A stretch of 64,000 bases of DNA from Chryseomonas sp014190935 (GTDB lineage Bacteria > Pseudomonadota > Gammaproteobacteria > Pseudomonadales > Pseudomonadaceae), in contig NZ_JACHVV010000001.1 in the NCBI RefSeq assembly GCF_014190935.1, forward strand, positions 806,001 through 870,000. The letters are read 5' to 3'. A program made the position numbers and the translations under genes. A model generated the notes under the pieces. The model was not told the origin of the DNA. It worked only from the letters and a program-made list of their open reading frames with translations, and did no database searches. Positions 54,609 through 63,552 of this stretch are shown piece after piece (positions within the stretch are counted from its first letter, which is position 1; each line of letters starts with the position of its first letter).

Positions 54609-55172
54609 TTATGAGTGGTCAGCGCTCAGCCAGGGCTCCAGCGCCCGGGTGGCCAGCGGCATGAACAGGTACACCACCAGCACCACGATGCTCAGGGTGA
54701 TCAGCAGGTTGCTCATCAGGTAGCCGGCCAGCCAGGGGGCGACGCCGAATACCGGCTGCCAGAGGGCGGGTACCAGCAGACTCAGGGGCAGGATGACCAG
54801 GAAGCTGACGACCACCTGTTTCCAGCGTGGCGGTGGCTGTTCGGCCTGCCGGGGGGCGAACCAGAAGTCCTTGCCGAGCTGGACCTCGGTGTTGTCGCCA
54901 TCAGTCAGCCATGCCTGTGCCTGGCTGACGAGCCACTGACGGGCCGAGGAATCGAGCCATAGCTGCAGGTGCTGCATCTCGTCGAAGCGTAATACCGAGG
55001 TGAACTGCAGGGCATCGCCATGGCGTTCCCGGCCGACGTCCACCCCGAGGTGCCCGGGGAATTGACCGGCCGCCTCGATGGTCTGGTGCAGCCAGCTTTC
55101 GTAGCGTTGCTCGTGCTGCGGATGAACCTGGTGGCGAACGACCAGGGTCGCGGGTGCGGAAGCGGCATTCAT
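54609..55172 (-). CDS. ABM-domain protein with C-terminal membrane helices
   Basis: A 187-residue protein. Residues 1-100 form an antibiotic-biosynthesis-monooxygenase (ABM) dimeric barrel (VRHQVHPQHEQRYESWL, FPGHLGVDVGR). Residues about 118-175 contain two hydrophobic helices (VVVSFLVILPLSLLVPALW and MSNLLITLSIVVLVVYLFM), so it is membrane-anchored. This architecture is known (COG3224 type) but without defined function. The isochorismatase-like gene precedes it by 66 bp. Confidence 0.8.
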   Translation of the reverse strand: MNAASAPATLVVRHQVHPQHEQRYESWLHQTIEAAGQFPGHLGVDVGRERHGDALQFTSVLRFDEMQHLQLWLDSSARQWLVSQAQAWLTDGDNTEVQLGKDFWFAPRQAEQPPPRWKQVVVSFLVILPLSLLVPALWQPVFGVAPWLAGYLMSNLLITLSIVVLVVYLFMPLATRALEPWLSADHS

Positions 55173-55238
55173 GAGCAGGACTCCTGTCTGGGCTAAGGAA
55201 GCGCCAGCCCCGCCAGAGACGGTGGGGCTGGCAGTGGC

Positions 55239-55925
55239 TCAGAGGGCCGCGGCGACCGGCGCCAGGGTGGCGCCGTGAGCGACACGCTCGGGGGCCTTGT
55301 GCACCATGGTGTAGGCGTAGTCGACACCCATGCCGTAGGCGCCGGAATGCTCTTTCACCAGGTCCATGACGGCGTCGTAGGTGTCGCGGTTCTTCCAGTC
55401 GCGTTGCCATTCCAGCAGGACCTGCTGCCAGGTCACCGGAATCACGCCGGCCTGGATCATGCGCTGCATGGCGTAGTCGTGAGCGGCCTGGGTGGTACCG
55501 CCCGAGGCGTCGGCGACCATGTAGATCTCGTAGCCGGCGTCGTGCATGGCGGAGAGGGCGAAGGTGGTGTTGCACACTTCCGTCCAGAGACCGGAGACGA
55601 TGATCTTGTTGCGGCCATTGCGCTTGAGCGCATCGCGCACCTTCTGGTCGTCCCAGGAATTCATCGAGGTGCGCTCCAGCAGCGGCGCCTCGGGGAACAC
55701 GGCGAGCAGTTCGGGATAGGTGTGGCCGGAGAAGCTTTCGGTTTCGACCGTGGTGATGATGGTCGGCACGTTGAAGATCCTGGCGGCCTTGGCCAGGCCG
55801 ACGGTGTTGTTCTTCAGCGTCTGGCGATCGATGCTCTGGACGCCAAAGGCCATTTGCGGCTGCTGGTCGATAAAGATCAGCTGGCTGTTCAGGGGGGTCA
55901 GGACTTCGGTTTTGGCGTTGTTCAT
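55239..55925 (-). CDS. isochorismatase-like cysteine hydrolase (YcaC type)
   Basis: A 228-residue protein of the cysteine-hydrolase fold. Asp20 (LIFIDQQ) and Cys118 (GLWTEVCNTT) are the catalytic residues and the cis-peptide region precedes the Cys. The YcaC-like group has unknown substrates. AGGTGAAG precedes the ATG at 55925. It is followed on the same strand by the ABM and amidohydrolase genes. Confidence 0.87.
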   Translation of the reverse strand: MNNAKTEVLTPLNSQLIFIDQQPQMAFGVQSIDRQTLKNNTVGLAKAARIFNVPTIITTVETESFSGHTYPELLAVFPEAPLLERTSMNSWDDQKVRDALKRNGRNKIIVSGLWTEVCNTTFALSAMHDAGYEIYMVADASGGTTQAAHDYAMQRMIQAGVIPVTWQQVLLEWQRDWKNRDTYDAVMDLVKEHSGAYGMGVDYAYTMVHKAPERVAHGATLAPVAAAL

Positions 55926-56077
55926 GGCTTCACCTATCGATTGAGAGTGGTTTGGGATGTGCTCCGTGCGGCGATCTCGGCGGCTCGCCTTCAAGGGGGC
56001 GGTGGCCTCGTTCGCAGCGGTTGTGACCGGAACTGCTATCCAAGGTAAGGGATCGATCGAGGTTATGCTTGTGCACT

Positions 56078-56107
56078 TTTGCGCCTTTGAAAGCGCAAAT
56101 TTGCGCC
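56078..56107. promoter_or_regulatory. TTTGCGC half-site array before the RidA gene
   Basis: A perfect 14-bp palindrome GCGCAAA/TTTGCGC spans 56093-56106. A further half-site TTTGCGCC begins at 56078. The block lies between the divergent isochorismatase-like and RidA genes, and the adjacent LysR protein is the likely reader. Binding is inference. Confidence 0.5.
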
Positions 56108-56195
56108 TTCGGATGCGCCGGCATGCTGCTAGGGTCTGGCCTTCTAATCACCCGGATTCGGTCATCGCGAATCCACTTTCCGCGAGGAACAGGCA

Positions 56196-56657
56196 ATGGC
56201 AGCAGCACAATTGAAGGACAGGGACACGGCGTACTGGGGCGTACCCTGGGAGCAGGCTTACGGCTATCCGCAGGCCCGTAGGGTAGGTGACGAAATCTTC
56301 GTCTCGGGGCAGTTCAATCACGACGCAGACGGTAATGTGGTAGCGCCCGCACCGCTGGACGGCGAGGGTCGCCCCAGCGACTTTTCCACCATGGGCGAGC
56401 AGATGCGCACCGCCTACGACAACATCAGCACACTGCTAGCGCTCTATGGCGCGACGCTGCAAGACGTCGTCGAGGAAACCCTCTATGTGCTGGACATGGA
56501 TGCCGCCTTCGCCGTCGTCGGCAAGGTGCGCAAGGCGGCCTACGGCTGCGAGGCCCCGCGCTGCGCCAGCAACATCATCGGTGTTTCGCGGCTGGCCCAG
56601 CGCCCGCAGCTGATCGAGATCGCCTGCCGGGCCGTGATCGGCAGTCGTGCGTCCTAG
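56196..56657 (+). CDS. RidA-family (YjgF/YER057c) protein
   Basis: A 153-residue RidA-like protein. VSGQFNHDADG, the helix RTAYDNISTLLALYGATLQDV and ETLYVLDMDAAF follow the family layout. RidA hydrolyses reactive enamine/imine intermediates, although the conserved Arg of archetypal RidA (in the CRAVIG strand) is present and its Glu is not certain. It is divergent from the isochorismatase-like gene and overlaps the convergent LysR end by 4 bp. Confidence 0.85.
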   Translation: MAAAQLKDRDTAYWGVPWEQAYGYPQARRVGDEIFVSGQFNHDADGNVVAPAPLDGEGRPSDFSTMGEQMRTAYDNISTLLALYGATLQDVVEETLYVLDMDAAFAVVGKVRKAAYGCEAPRCASNIIGVSRLAQRPQLIEIACRAVIGSRAS

Positions 56658-57643
56658 GCAGGGTCTGCGCGCTCTTCCCGCGGGCGCTGGCCTTCCACCA
56701 GCGCCTTCTGCTCGGCCACCGCCGCCGCGCAAAAGGCCATGAAGGCCTTTACCCGCCAGGACTTGCGGATGTCCTGATGGGTCAGCAGCCAGAGTTCGTC
56801 GTTGAGCTCCGCCACCACCGGCCCCACGCGCACCAGACCGGGCGTGCTGTCGCCCAGCATGCAGGGCAGAAAGCCAAAGCCCAGCCCCGCCACGATGGCC
56901 GCACTCGCAGCGGCAACCGAATCGGTACGGTAGGAGACATCCTCAGGCGCCACCCGGCATTCCAGGTAGGCAGCGGCCTTGAGGTTGGCCAGGGCGGAGG
57001 CATAGGACACCCAGGCCTGACCGGCCGCATAGGGATCCTCCTGCCGCGCCTTGTGGCGACTGCCATAGGCAGCCCAGGCGATGGTGGCCAGCTTGCGCCC
57101 GACCAGGCTGTCGGCGGGCTTTCGGGTGGCCCGGATCGCGATATCGGACTCGTCGCGGGCCAGACTCAAGGTCTGATTCCCCACCAGCACCTCGATGGTC
57201 ATGCCCTCGTTCGCCGCCTTGAAGTCGGCGATGATCGGGGTCAGGAAGTACAGCAGCAGCGAGTCGCTGGTAGTGATCCGCAGTTTGCCGAGTGGGCCCT
57301 GGGCAGCCCGGGATACGCGCCGTGCGACGCTGACGATATCCAGCTCGACGCGTTCGCCCAGGGCGCGCAGCTCCTCGCCTTCGACGGTTAGCTGGTAGCC
57401 GGAGCGACGATGGTCGAACAGCGCGACGCCCAGGGTTTTTTCCACCTGCGCGACCCGTCGGGAAACGGTGGAGACGTTGATGCCCAGTTTCTTGGCGGTC
57501 GCCGCGCGATTGCCGGACTCGCTGAGGGCCTTGATGATGCGCAGGTCGTCCCAGGAGAGCTGGCTGACCGCCGCCCCCACATCCCAGCGGGCTGCAGCCT
57601 GATCAGGTTGGCTTGGAGAAGCCGGTTTTGCCGAGGCGTCCAC
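56654..57643 (-). CDS. LysR-family transcriptional regulator
   Basis: A 329-residue LysR protein with an N-terminal extension of about 25 residues before the winged helix (LSWDDLRIIKALSESGNRAA). The effector domain follows from about 115. It is convergent with RidA and likely controls the RidA/isochorismatase divergon. Confidence 0.85.
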   Translation of the reverse strand: MDASAKPASPSQPDQAAARWDVGAAVSQLSWDDLRIIKALSESGNRAATAKKLGINVSTVSRRVAQVEKTLGVALFDHRRSGYQLTVEGEELRALGERVELDIVSVARRVSRAAQGPLGKLRITTSDSLLLYFLTPIIADFKAANEGMTIEVLVGNQTLSLARDESDIAIRATRKPADSLVGRKLATIAWAAYGSRHKARQEDPYAAGQAWVSYASALANLKAAAYLECRVAPEDVSYRTDSVAAASAAIVAGLGFGFLPCMLGDSTPGLVRVGPVVAELNDELWLLTHQDIRKSWRVKAFMAFCAAAVAEQKALVEGQRPREERADPA

Positions 57644-57772
57644 ACCTGAGCTTCCGTCTGTTAAGGCCTGGCATCATACGAAAAAGGGCCTTGCCGGGCC
57701 AATGCCGAGCGCAGCGGCTAGCCAGGTATGCCGCGTTGAAACAAGGCTTGCGAACGAGGTACTACCCCTGGC

Positions 57773-58264
57773 CTAGCTATCCCGCAGCGCTCGACGCAAC
57801 CCGGCCCTGGCCAGCGAGAAGGCCAGGCAGTCCTCGGCCAAGCCGAGTCCGGCATTGAGCCAGGCGTTGCTGGCGTAGCCCTTGCGCAGATCGATCGCTA
57901 CCCTGGCGGCGACACAGGCGGCGGTCGCCCCGATCAGGGCAGGCAACAGTCGCGGTTGCCGCTGCGCGCCGGCGAGTGCCGCGGCGCTGACGCCACCGGA
58001 CAGGGCACGGACCAGCATCGAGGGTGCGATGGTGCGGTCCGGGGCGAAGGGCAGCTTGTCGCCCAGCAGCTCTCCCGCCGCCAGGGGTATCACGTACTGC
58101 CGTACCCGAGGCGACGCGAGGATACGTGCGGGTTCGGCAGCGCCTGCGATATCCTCACGTGCTGCCAGTGCCTCGCTGACCAGGGTTGGCGCCAGCATGC
58201 TGCGCATGCCTGTCACCACACCTATGGCCAAGGCGCCCCACAAGAGATTGCTGGCTGTCGTCAT
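57773..58264 (-). CDS. DUF4126-type membrane protein
   Basis: A 163-residue protein with several hydrophobic helices (NLLWGALAIGVVTGMRSMLAP, VRALSGGVSAAALAG, LPALIGATAACVAA). The pattern fits DUF4126, of unknown function. GGAG lies 8 bp before the ATG at 58264. Confidence 0.7.
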   Translation of the reverse strand: MTTASNLLWGALAIGVVTGMRSMLAPTLVSEALAAREDIAGAAEPARILASPRVRQYVIPLAAGELLGDKLPFAPDRTIAPSMLVRALSGGVSAAALAGAQRQPRLLPALIGATAACVAARVAIDLRKGYASNAWLNAGLGLAEDCLAFSLARAGLRRALRDS

Positions 58265-58638
58265 GGTCGATTCTCCCGGCAGTTGTTCCCATTCGGACCG
58301 GTTGGGGGCGGGACTGTTCAGCTTACCGGGTCCACAGCTGGCTCCCAGGCGAGTAGCCACGGCGTGCGCTGCGTTACCGGCCGTCGTCGAAGCCTGGCGG
58401 TGCGGAAAAGGGCGACGTCAAGCCACCCAGTCGATCGAACCACGTCAAGCGGAGCGAGCCAGGGGCGTTTCTCGTGCATCACCGTCGCACCTTACGGCTT
58501 GCCGGGAAACAAGGCGCAAGGTGCGAGGTTGATCCGTTTCGGCCGGCCTTCGCGCGGCTCGTGATGCAGCGATAACGACGCCGAGGCCTCGCGACGCTCA
58601 GTCAGCGCGGGCGATACACCGGCGGACTCCTGGGTGGA
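58265..58638. other. intergenic stretch, nothing recognised
   Basis: About 375 bp between the DUF4126 start and the NTF2-like gene end. No gene or structured element was recognised. Confidence 0.4.
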
Positions 58639-59067
58639 TCAGAAGCGAAAGGCCTGGCGACCGATCAGCAGCCAATGGCCCTTCTGTTTTTGCCAGATCT
58701 GAAAGTTCTCGATTTCAGTCGGCACCACCTTGCCACTGTTAACGGCCTGAGCTGAAAAGTGGTTGCGCACCAGAGCGACGTCCCCGGACAGGGTGATCTT
58801 CTGGTTGAGCATCTTCAGCTCGTTGAACGCGCTCTTGCCCGTCTCGATATCGGCGATGAATGCCTGCTTGTCCTGGATGTTGCCGCTCGAATGGCCATAG
58901 GTCAGGTTGTCTGCGGTCAGCGCCTTAAGCTGCGCGATATCCTTGTGCCACATGGCCTGGGTCAGCTGGTCGACCGCGGTGGCGACATCACTCTCATCAT
59001 TCGTCGCTGCCGCGACATAGCCACTGAACAGGCAGAGGAAACCTACCGCTAGCTTGAGCTTTTTCAT
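58639..59067 (-). CDS. secreted NTF2-like (DUF4440) protein
   Basis: A 142-residue protein with a signal peptide (MKKLKLAVGFLCLFSGYVAAA) and an NTF2-like cone fold (AVDQLTQAMWHKDIAQLKALTADN, ending FQIWQKQKGHWLLIGRQA). Such proteins bind or convert small molecules in the periplasm; the ligand is unknown. AGGA lies 8 bp before the ATG. Its GC is lower than the surroundings. Confidence 0.82.
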   Translation of the reverse strand: MKKLKLAVGFLCLFSGYVAAATNDESDVATAVDQLTQAMWHKDIAQLKALTADNLTYGHSSGNIQDKQAFIADIETGKSAFNELKMLNQKITLSGDVALVRNHFSAQAVNSGKVVPTEIENFQIWQKQKGHWLLIGRQAFRF

Positions 59068-59509
59068 GCTCGCATCCTTTTGTTGTAGTTGTTGGAAACG
59101 CCAAATGGCGAACGTCACAGATCACAGAGTCTTGTCTGTCATCGTATGACTATTGGATTGTGCCTGGCTGAAGGGCGCAAGACTAGCCCTGGGTGCCTAC
59201 CTGGAATGCCCGCCGTGTGAAGCCGCACAGCGGGCTTGCCACTGTTCGTGATGGCGGATCGATCTAGAATCCGCAAACCGCCAGCCAGGTGGGTAGCAGC
59301 CTTATTCCCAGGTAGGCGGGACACTGGTGCTGGCGCTTCTGAACACCCTGAGCGGACACCTGGTGCCGCTTGCCACAGCGGCATGGCGTCGAGTGGTCGC
59401 TAACGCCGACCGGGATATGGCCACTCAGTGGTGCTCATCTCGGCAAGGGGACTGGTAACGCGTCCTCTAACCTCCAGACGCTACCGCGCCCGGTACCCGT
59501 GGCTGATCG
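59068..59509. other. intergenic stretch, nothing recognised
   Basis: About 440 bp between the NTF2-like start and the TrmH-family gene end. It must contain the promoter of the NTF2-like gene; no other element was recognised. Confidence 0.4.
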
Positions 59510-60235
59510 CTACCGACTCAACTCATAGGCGCATATGTTCACCGTGGCCGCCAGATTCAGGGACTCGATGGCGCCCGAGCCGCCAATGGTGAAGGGCTGG
59601 GCGTTCAGCGCCGCCAGTTGCTCGCGCGGAACGCCGCGGGCTTCGTTGCCGAACAGGTAGCAGTCGAAGGCCTGGAAGGCAGCCGACTGCACCGGCGTAC
59701 CCTGCATGTCCAGGCAGGCGAGGCGGGGGAAGCGCTCCTGCAGGCCGGCGAGTTCGACGTCGAGCTCCAGCGGGGTGTGGAAGATGGCGCCCATGCTGGC
59801 GCGGACCACCTTGGGATTGTAGGGGTCGACGCTGCCCGGGCTGAGCAGGCAGCGGAAGCGCCCGAACCAGGCCAGGGTGCGCAGGATGGTGCCCAGGTTG
59901 CCCGGATCCTGGATCTCGTGCAGATAGACGGCGCGCTCGCCCTCCACCGCTGCTGCCACCGGCTCCCGGGGCATGGGCACCACCGCAAGGATGCCCTGCG
60001 GGGTCTTGGTGTCGGCGAGCTGCGCCATCTGGCGATCGCTGATCAGGTGCGTGCGGAACGGACTCTGCCAGTGTTCGTAGGCGCCCGTCACATAGAGTTC
60101 GGCGCGCTGCAGCGCGGGATGCTGCAGCGCGGCCTTTTGCAGTTCCAGCGCCAGGTGCTCGCCCTCCACCAGGAAGTGGCCGAATTCGGCGCGGTACTTC
60201 TTCTGGTGGAGCTTCTTGATGTCGTCGAGCTTCAT
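59510..60235 (-). CDS. TrmH/SpoU-family RNA 2'-O-methyltransferase
   Basis: A 241-residue SPOUT methyltransferase. Motif 1 is QDPGNLGTILRTLAWFG, motif 2 is LFGNEARGVP and motif 3 is SLNLAATVNICAYEL, which together form the knotted SAM site. The N-terminal substrate-binding domain covers about 1-80. The RNA target (tRNA or rRNA) cannot be decided. The ATG at 60235 overlaps the stop of the FAD gene by one base (TGATG). Confidence 0.9.
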   Translation of the reverse strand: MKLDDIKKLHQKKYRAEFGHFLVEGEHLALELQKAALQHPALQRAELYVTGAYEHWQSPFRTHLISDRQMAQLADTKTPQGILAVVPMPREPVAAAVEGERAVYLHEIQDPGNLGTILRTLAWFGRFRCLLSPGSVDPYNPKVVRASMGAIFHTPLELDVELAGLQERFPRLACLDMQGTPVQSAAFQAFDCYLFGNEARGVPREQLAALNAQPFTIGGSGAIESLNLAATVNICAYELSR

Positions 60236-61884
60236 CAACCCGCAGCCCGAACCAGCGGCGCGTCCTGGGCGTCGCCTTCCGCGAGCATCGCCTTGGCCAG
60301 GGCCTCGGCGACCTTGATGCCGTCCACGCCGGCAGAGAGGATGCCGCCAGCGTAGCCGGCGCCTTCTCCGGCCGGATACAGGCCGCGCAGGTTCAGGCTC
60401 TGCAGGCTGTCGTTGTCGCGGGTGATGCGCACTGGCGACGAGGTGCGGGTCTCGATGCCGGTCAGGATGGCGTCATGGCGGTCGAAGCCGCGGATCTGCT
60501 TGCCGAAGGCGGGCAGGGCTTCGCGAATGGCCTCGATGGCATAGGCGGGCAGCGACGGCGCCAGATCGCCCAGGCGTACGCCGGGCTTGTAGGAGGGCTC
60601 GACTTCACCGAATTCGGTGGAGGGCACGCCGCGAATGAAGTCGCCGACCAGTTGGCCGGGCGCGCAATAGTCGCTGCCGCCCAGTTCGTAGGCGCGCGAT
60701 TCCAGGCGCTCCTGCAACTCGACGCCGGCCAGCGGATCGCCGGGGAAATCCTGCTCGGGATTGATGCCCACCACGATGCCGGAGTTGGCATTGCGCTCGT
60801 TGCGCGAGTACTGGCTCATGCCGTTGGTGACCACGCGGCCCGGCTCGGAGGTGGCGGCCACCACGGTGCCGCCCGGGCACATGCAGAAGCTGTAGACGGC
60901 GCGGCCGTTCCTGGCGTGATGGACCAGCTTGTAGTCGGCAGCGCCCAGTTCCGGGTGGCCGGCGTACTTGCCCAGGCGGGCCTGGTCGATCATGCCCTGG
61001 GGGTGTTCGATGCGGAAGCCGACGGCGAAGGGCTTGGCTTCGATGTACACGCCCTGGCGGTGCAGCATGCGGAAGGTGTCGCGCGAGCTATGGCCCAGGG
61101 CGAGCACCACGTGGCGGCTGTGCAGGGTCTCGCCACTAGCGAGCACCACGCCTTCGAGCTGGCCGTCGTTGATCACCAGGTCGGTCACCTTGCTCTCGAA
61201 GCGGACTTCGCCGCCGAGGGCGATGATCTCTTCGCGCATGGCGGCGACCACGCCGGTCAGGCGGAAGGTGCCGATGTGCGGCTTGCTGACGTAGAGGATC
61301 TCTTCCGGCGCGCCGGCGCGGACGAATTCGTGCATCACCTTGCGGGCGTAGAACTTCGGATCCTTGATCTGGCTGTAGAGCTTGCCGTCGGAAAACAGCC
61401 CCGCACCGCCTTCACCGAATTGCACGTTGGATTCGGGGCTCAGCACCTTCTTGCGCCACAGCGCCCAGGTGTCCTTGGTGCGGCTGCGCACGTCCTTGCC
61501 GCGTTCGAGCACGATGGGCTTGAAGCCCATCTGGGCCAGCAGCAGGGCGGCGAACAGGCCGCAGGGACCGAAGCCCACCACCAGCGGGCGCTCGGTCAGG
61601 TTGGCCGGCGCCTGGCCGACCGGGTAGTAACCGGTGTCCGGCGCCGGACGCACGTGCAGGTCATTGGCGAAGCGCGCCAGCACCGCCGCCTCGTCGCGCA
61701 CTTCCAGGTCGATGATGTAGATGAACAGGATGACGCTGTTCTTCTTGCGCGCATCGTAGCTGCGCTTGAACACGGTGAAATCGAGGAGGTCGGCGTCGCT
61801 CAGCTTCAGGCGTTCCAGGATGGCCTGGCGCAGCTCGGCGGGGGTGTGGTCAAGCGGCAGAGACAGTTCGTTGATGCGAATCAT
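60235..61884 (-). CDS. FAD-dependent oxidoreductase (COG2509 type)
   Basis: A 549-residue protein. After an N-terminal domain of about 90 residues (MIRINELSLPLDHTP) comes the dinucleotide motif VVGFGPCGLFAA and the FAD region ending in GLYPAGEGAGYAGGI. It resembles the uncharacterised FAD dehydrogenase family COG2509, present in many bacteria, with unknown substrate. The start at 61884 has AGGA 8 bp upstream. It forms an operon with the methyltransferase. Confidence 0.87.
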   Translation of the reverse strand: MIRINELSLPLDHTPAELRQAILERLKLSDADLLDFTVFKRSYDARKKNSVILFIYIIDLEVRDEAAVLARFANDLHVRPAPDTGYYPVGQAPANLTERPLVVGFGPCGLFAALLLAQMGFKPIVLERGKDVRSRTKDTWALWRKKVLSPESNVQFGEGGAGLFSDGKLYSQIKDPKFYARKVMHEFVRAGAPEEILYVSKPHIGTFRLTGVVAAMREEIIALGGEVRFESKVTDLVINDGQLEGVVLASGETLHSRHVVLALGHSSRDTFRMLHRQGVYIEAKPFAVGFRIEHPQGMIDQARLGKYAGHPELGAADYKLVHHARNGRAVYSFCMCPGGTVVAATSEPGRVVTNGMSQYSRNERNANSGIVVGINPEQDFPGDPLAGVELQERLESRAYELGGSDYCAPGQLVGDFIRGVPSTEFGEVEPSYKPGVRLGDLAPSLPAYAIEAIREALPAFGKQIRGFDRHDAILTGIETRTSSPVRITRDNDSLQSLNLRGLYPAGEGAGYAGGILSAGVDGIKVAEALAKAMLAEGDAQDAPLVRAAG

Positions 61885-62129
61885 GACAGTAATCCTGGCC
61901 GGTGACTCCGGCAAAGGAAGGGACGAGGAGGGGTAGGGCGGCGATTGTACCCGGCGGCTCCAGCGCTGTCAGGCCGGGACGATGGGCGCTCCACTGGGCG
62001 GCCTGGCGGTCGCTTGGGCGATCCCCGATTCGTCCCCGGGCGTTATCGGCTTATAATCGCCGCCACTTTGCGGCCGGCCAGACCTGGCGCGCGTCCGCTC
62101 CTCACCCGCTTTCCCGTGGTAGCTCCAAC

Positions 62130-62750
62130 ATGAAAAGATCCAAAAGCAGCCGTCGCTGGCTGGATGAACACGTCAACGATCCCTATGTCAAACGCGCTCA
62201 GAAAGACGGCCTGCGCTCGCGCTCCAGCTACAAGCTGATCGAGCTCAACGAGAAGGACAAGCTGATCCGGCCCGGCATGCTGGTCATGGACCTGGGCTCC
62301 GCGCCCGGCGGCTGGTCGCAGGTGGCCGGCGGCATCGTGGGCGAGAAGGGCCGGGTGGTGGCCACTGACATCCTGCCGATGGGGGCCCTCGACAACGTCG
62401 ACTTCGTCCAGGGCGACTTCACCGACGATGCCGTCTTCCAGAAGATCCTCGGCATGCTCGAAGGCCGCCAGCCCGACCTGATCGTCTCCGACATCGCGCC
62501 CAACATCAGCGGCGTCGCGGCCGCCGACCAGGCCGCCGCCATGTACCTGGTGGAGCTGACCCTCGACATGGTGCGCCAGGTGCTCAAGCCTGGCGGCAAC
62601 TACGTGGTCAAGGTGTTCCAGGGCGAAGGCTCCGATGTCTTCCTGAAAGACGTACGTACCTCCTTCGAGAAGGTGTCGATCCGCAAGCCCGAAGCCTCGC
62701 GCCCCCGCTCGCGCGAGGTCTATCTGGTGGGCAAGGGCTTCAAGGGCTAG
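62130..62750 (+). CDS. rlmE: 23S rRNA 2'-O-ribose methyltransferase RlmE (FtsJ/RrmJ)
   Basis: A 206-residue FtsJ-fold enzyme, normal length. MKRSKSSRRWLDEHVNDPYV and KDGLRSRSSYKLIEL are the RlmE N terminus, the SAM motif is DLGSAPGGWS, and the K-D-K-E catalytic set is visible (K of SSYKL, D of SDIAPN, K of VVKVFQG, E of SREVYLV). It methylates U2552 of 23S rRNA in E. coli. The usual yhbY and ftsH neighbours are absent here; upstream is a divergent FAD gene. Confidence 0.92.
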   Translation: MKRSKSSRRWLDEHVNDPYVKRAQKDGLRSRSSYKLIELNEKDKLIRPGMLVMDLGSAPGGWSQVAGGIVGEKGRVVATDILPMGALDNVDFVQGDFTDDAVFQKILGMLEGRQPDLIVSDIAPNISGVAAADQAAAMYLVELTLDMVRQVLKPGGNYVVKVFQGEGSDVFLKDVRTSFEKVSIRKPEASRPRSREVYLVGKGFKG

Positions 62751-63085
62751 CTCTAGCCCTTGCCGCCGGCGCGGGCCTGTTCGATGGCCCGCCGTGCTGT
62801 TTCGTCATTAATACCTACCGCTACCCGCCGACTGTCTGCACCGGATTCTGGAGCCGCTGCAGCGCATCGGCGCGTCTGTCGAAAAGTCTCGCCCTTCCAC
62901 GGTAGACGCTGAAACCCCATAGTCAGAGCGGGAGTCGGCTGGCGTCCTTCGCTAGCGCTGTCCCGCAACTGTGAGGCGATGTTTCCGCCAGGAGTTAATT
63001 CCTGGGTGGCTGCTAGGGTTTCCCATTCATCTGCGCTCAAGCAGTTGTTGCGGTGATGGTGTGCCGAAAACTGGGGGCGGGAGAG
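62751..63085. other. intergenic stretch after rlmE
   Basis: About 335 bp. It holds the hairpin at 62771-62792. A long minus-strand frame across it lacks a supported start and was not accepted as a gene. Confidence 0.4.
62771..62792 (+). terminator. hairpin after rlmE
   Basis: Arms GCGGGCC (62771-62777) and GGCCCGC (62786-62792), loop of 8, starting 20 bp after the rlmE stop and followed by CGTGCTGTTTCG. A likely terminator. Confidence 0.5.
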
Positions 63086-63457
63086 ATGGATATCTATGTA
63101 TTCGAGACGGCCAGACGATTGCTGACGGATATCTACGGATCGCTGTACGAGCTGGAAAGCGGGCATGGCTTCAGGTGCGTGAAGGCCGAACGAGGCCAGA
63201 TCTTCCTGTATCGCCCAGTCGCCGGACTGGCCGAGGGCAATCTGGGCGAGATCGCCTTCGAGATCGAATCCCATGCCAGGCGCGCGGGCCGAGGGATCGT
63301 CGAAACCCGACAGTTCTTCAGACAGTTGAAAGTCGACAGTGGCCACCCCACCGAACGGGACAGTCGCTATGACTGGCCGCGGATCGGCTTCACCGATAAG
63401 AAAGAGGTCACGGCTATCATGCTCGACCTCAAAGCCTTTCTCGGCGTAAGCCGCTGA
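63086..63457 (+). CDS. hypothetical protein
   Basis: A 123-residue soluble protein (MDIYVFETARRLLTDIYGSL), with acidic and amphipathic segments and no signal peptide. GGGAGAG lies just before the ATG at 63086. No family recognised. The protein-like composition supports a real gene over the long frame on the other strand. Confidence 0.6.
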   Translation: MDIYVFETARRLLTDIYGSLYELESGHGFRCVKAERGQIFLYRPVAGLAEGNLGEIAFEIESHARRAGRGIVETRQFFRQLKVDSGHPTERDSRYDWPRIGFTDKKEVTAIMLDLKAFLGVSR

Positions 63458-63552
63458 GGCTTGCTGACTAGTGTCCACCCGCCGTCTTGCAGACAGAGGT
63501 GCTCACCCGGAGTGAACACCTCGCCGAAGGGGACCGTATTACCGGACCGGTC

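Noticed and set aside
62753..63478. Minus-strand frame of 241 codons
   Set aside because: No ribosome-binding site or family motif, it spans the rlmE hairpin, and the plus-strand gene at 63086-63457 has better composition and a GGGAG site.
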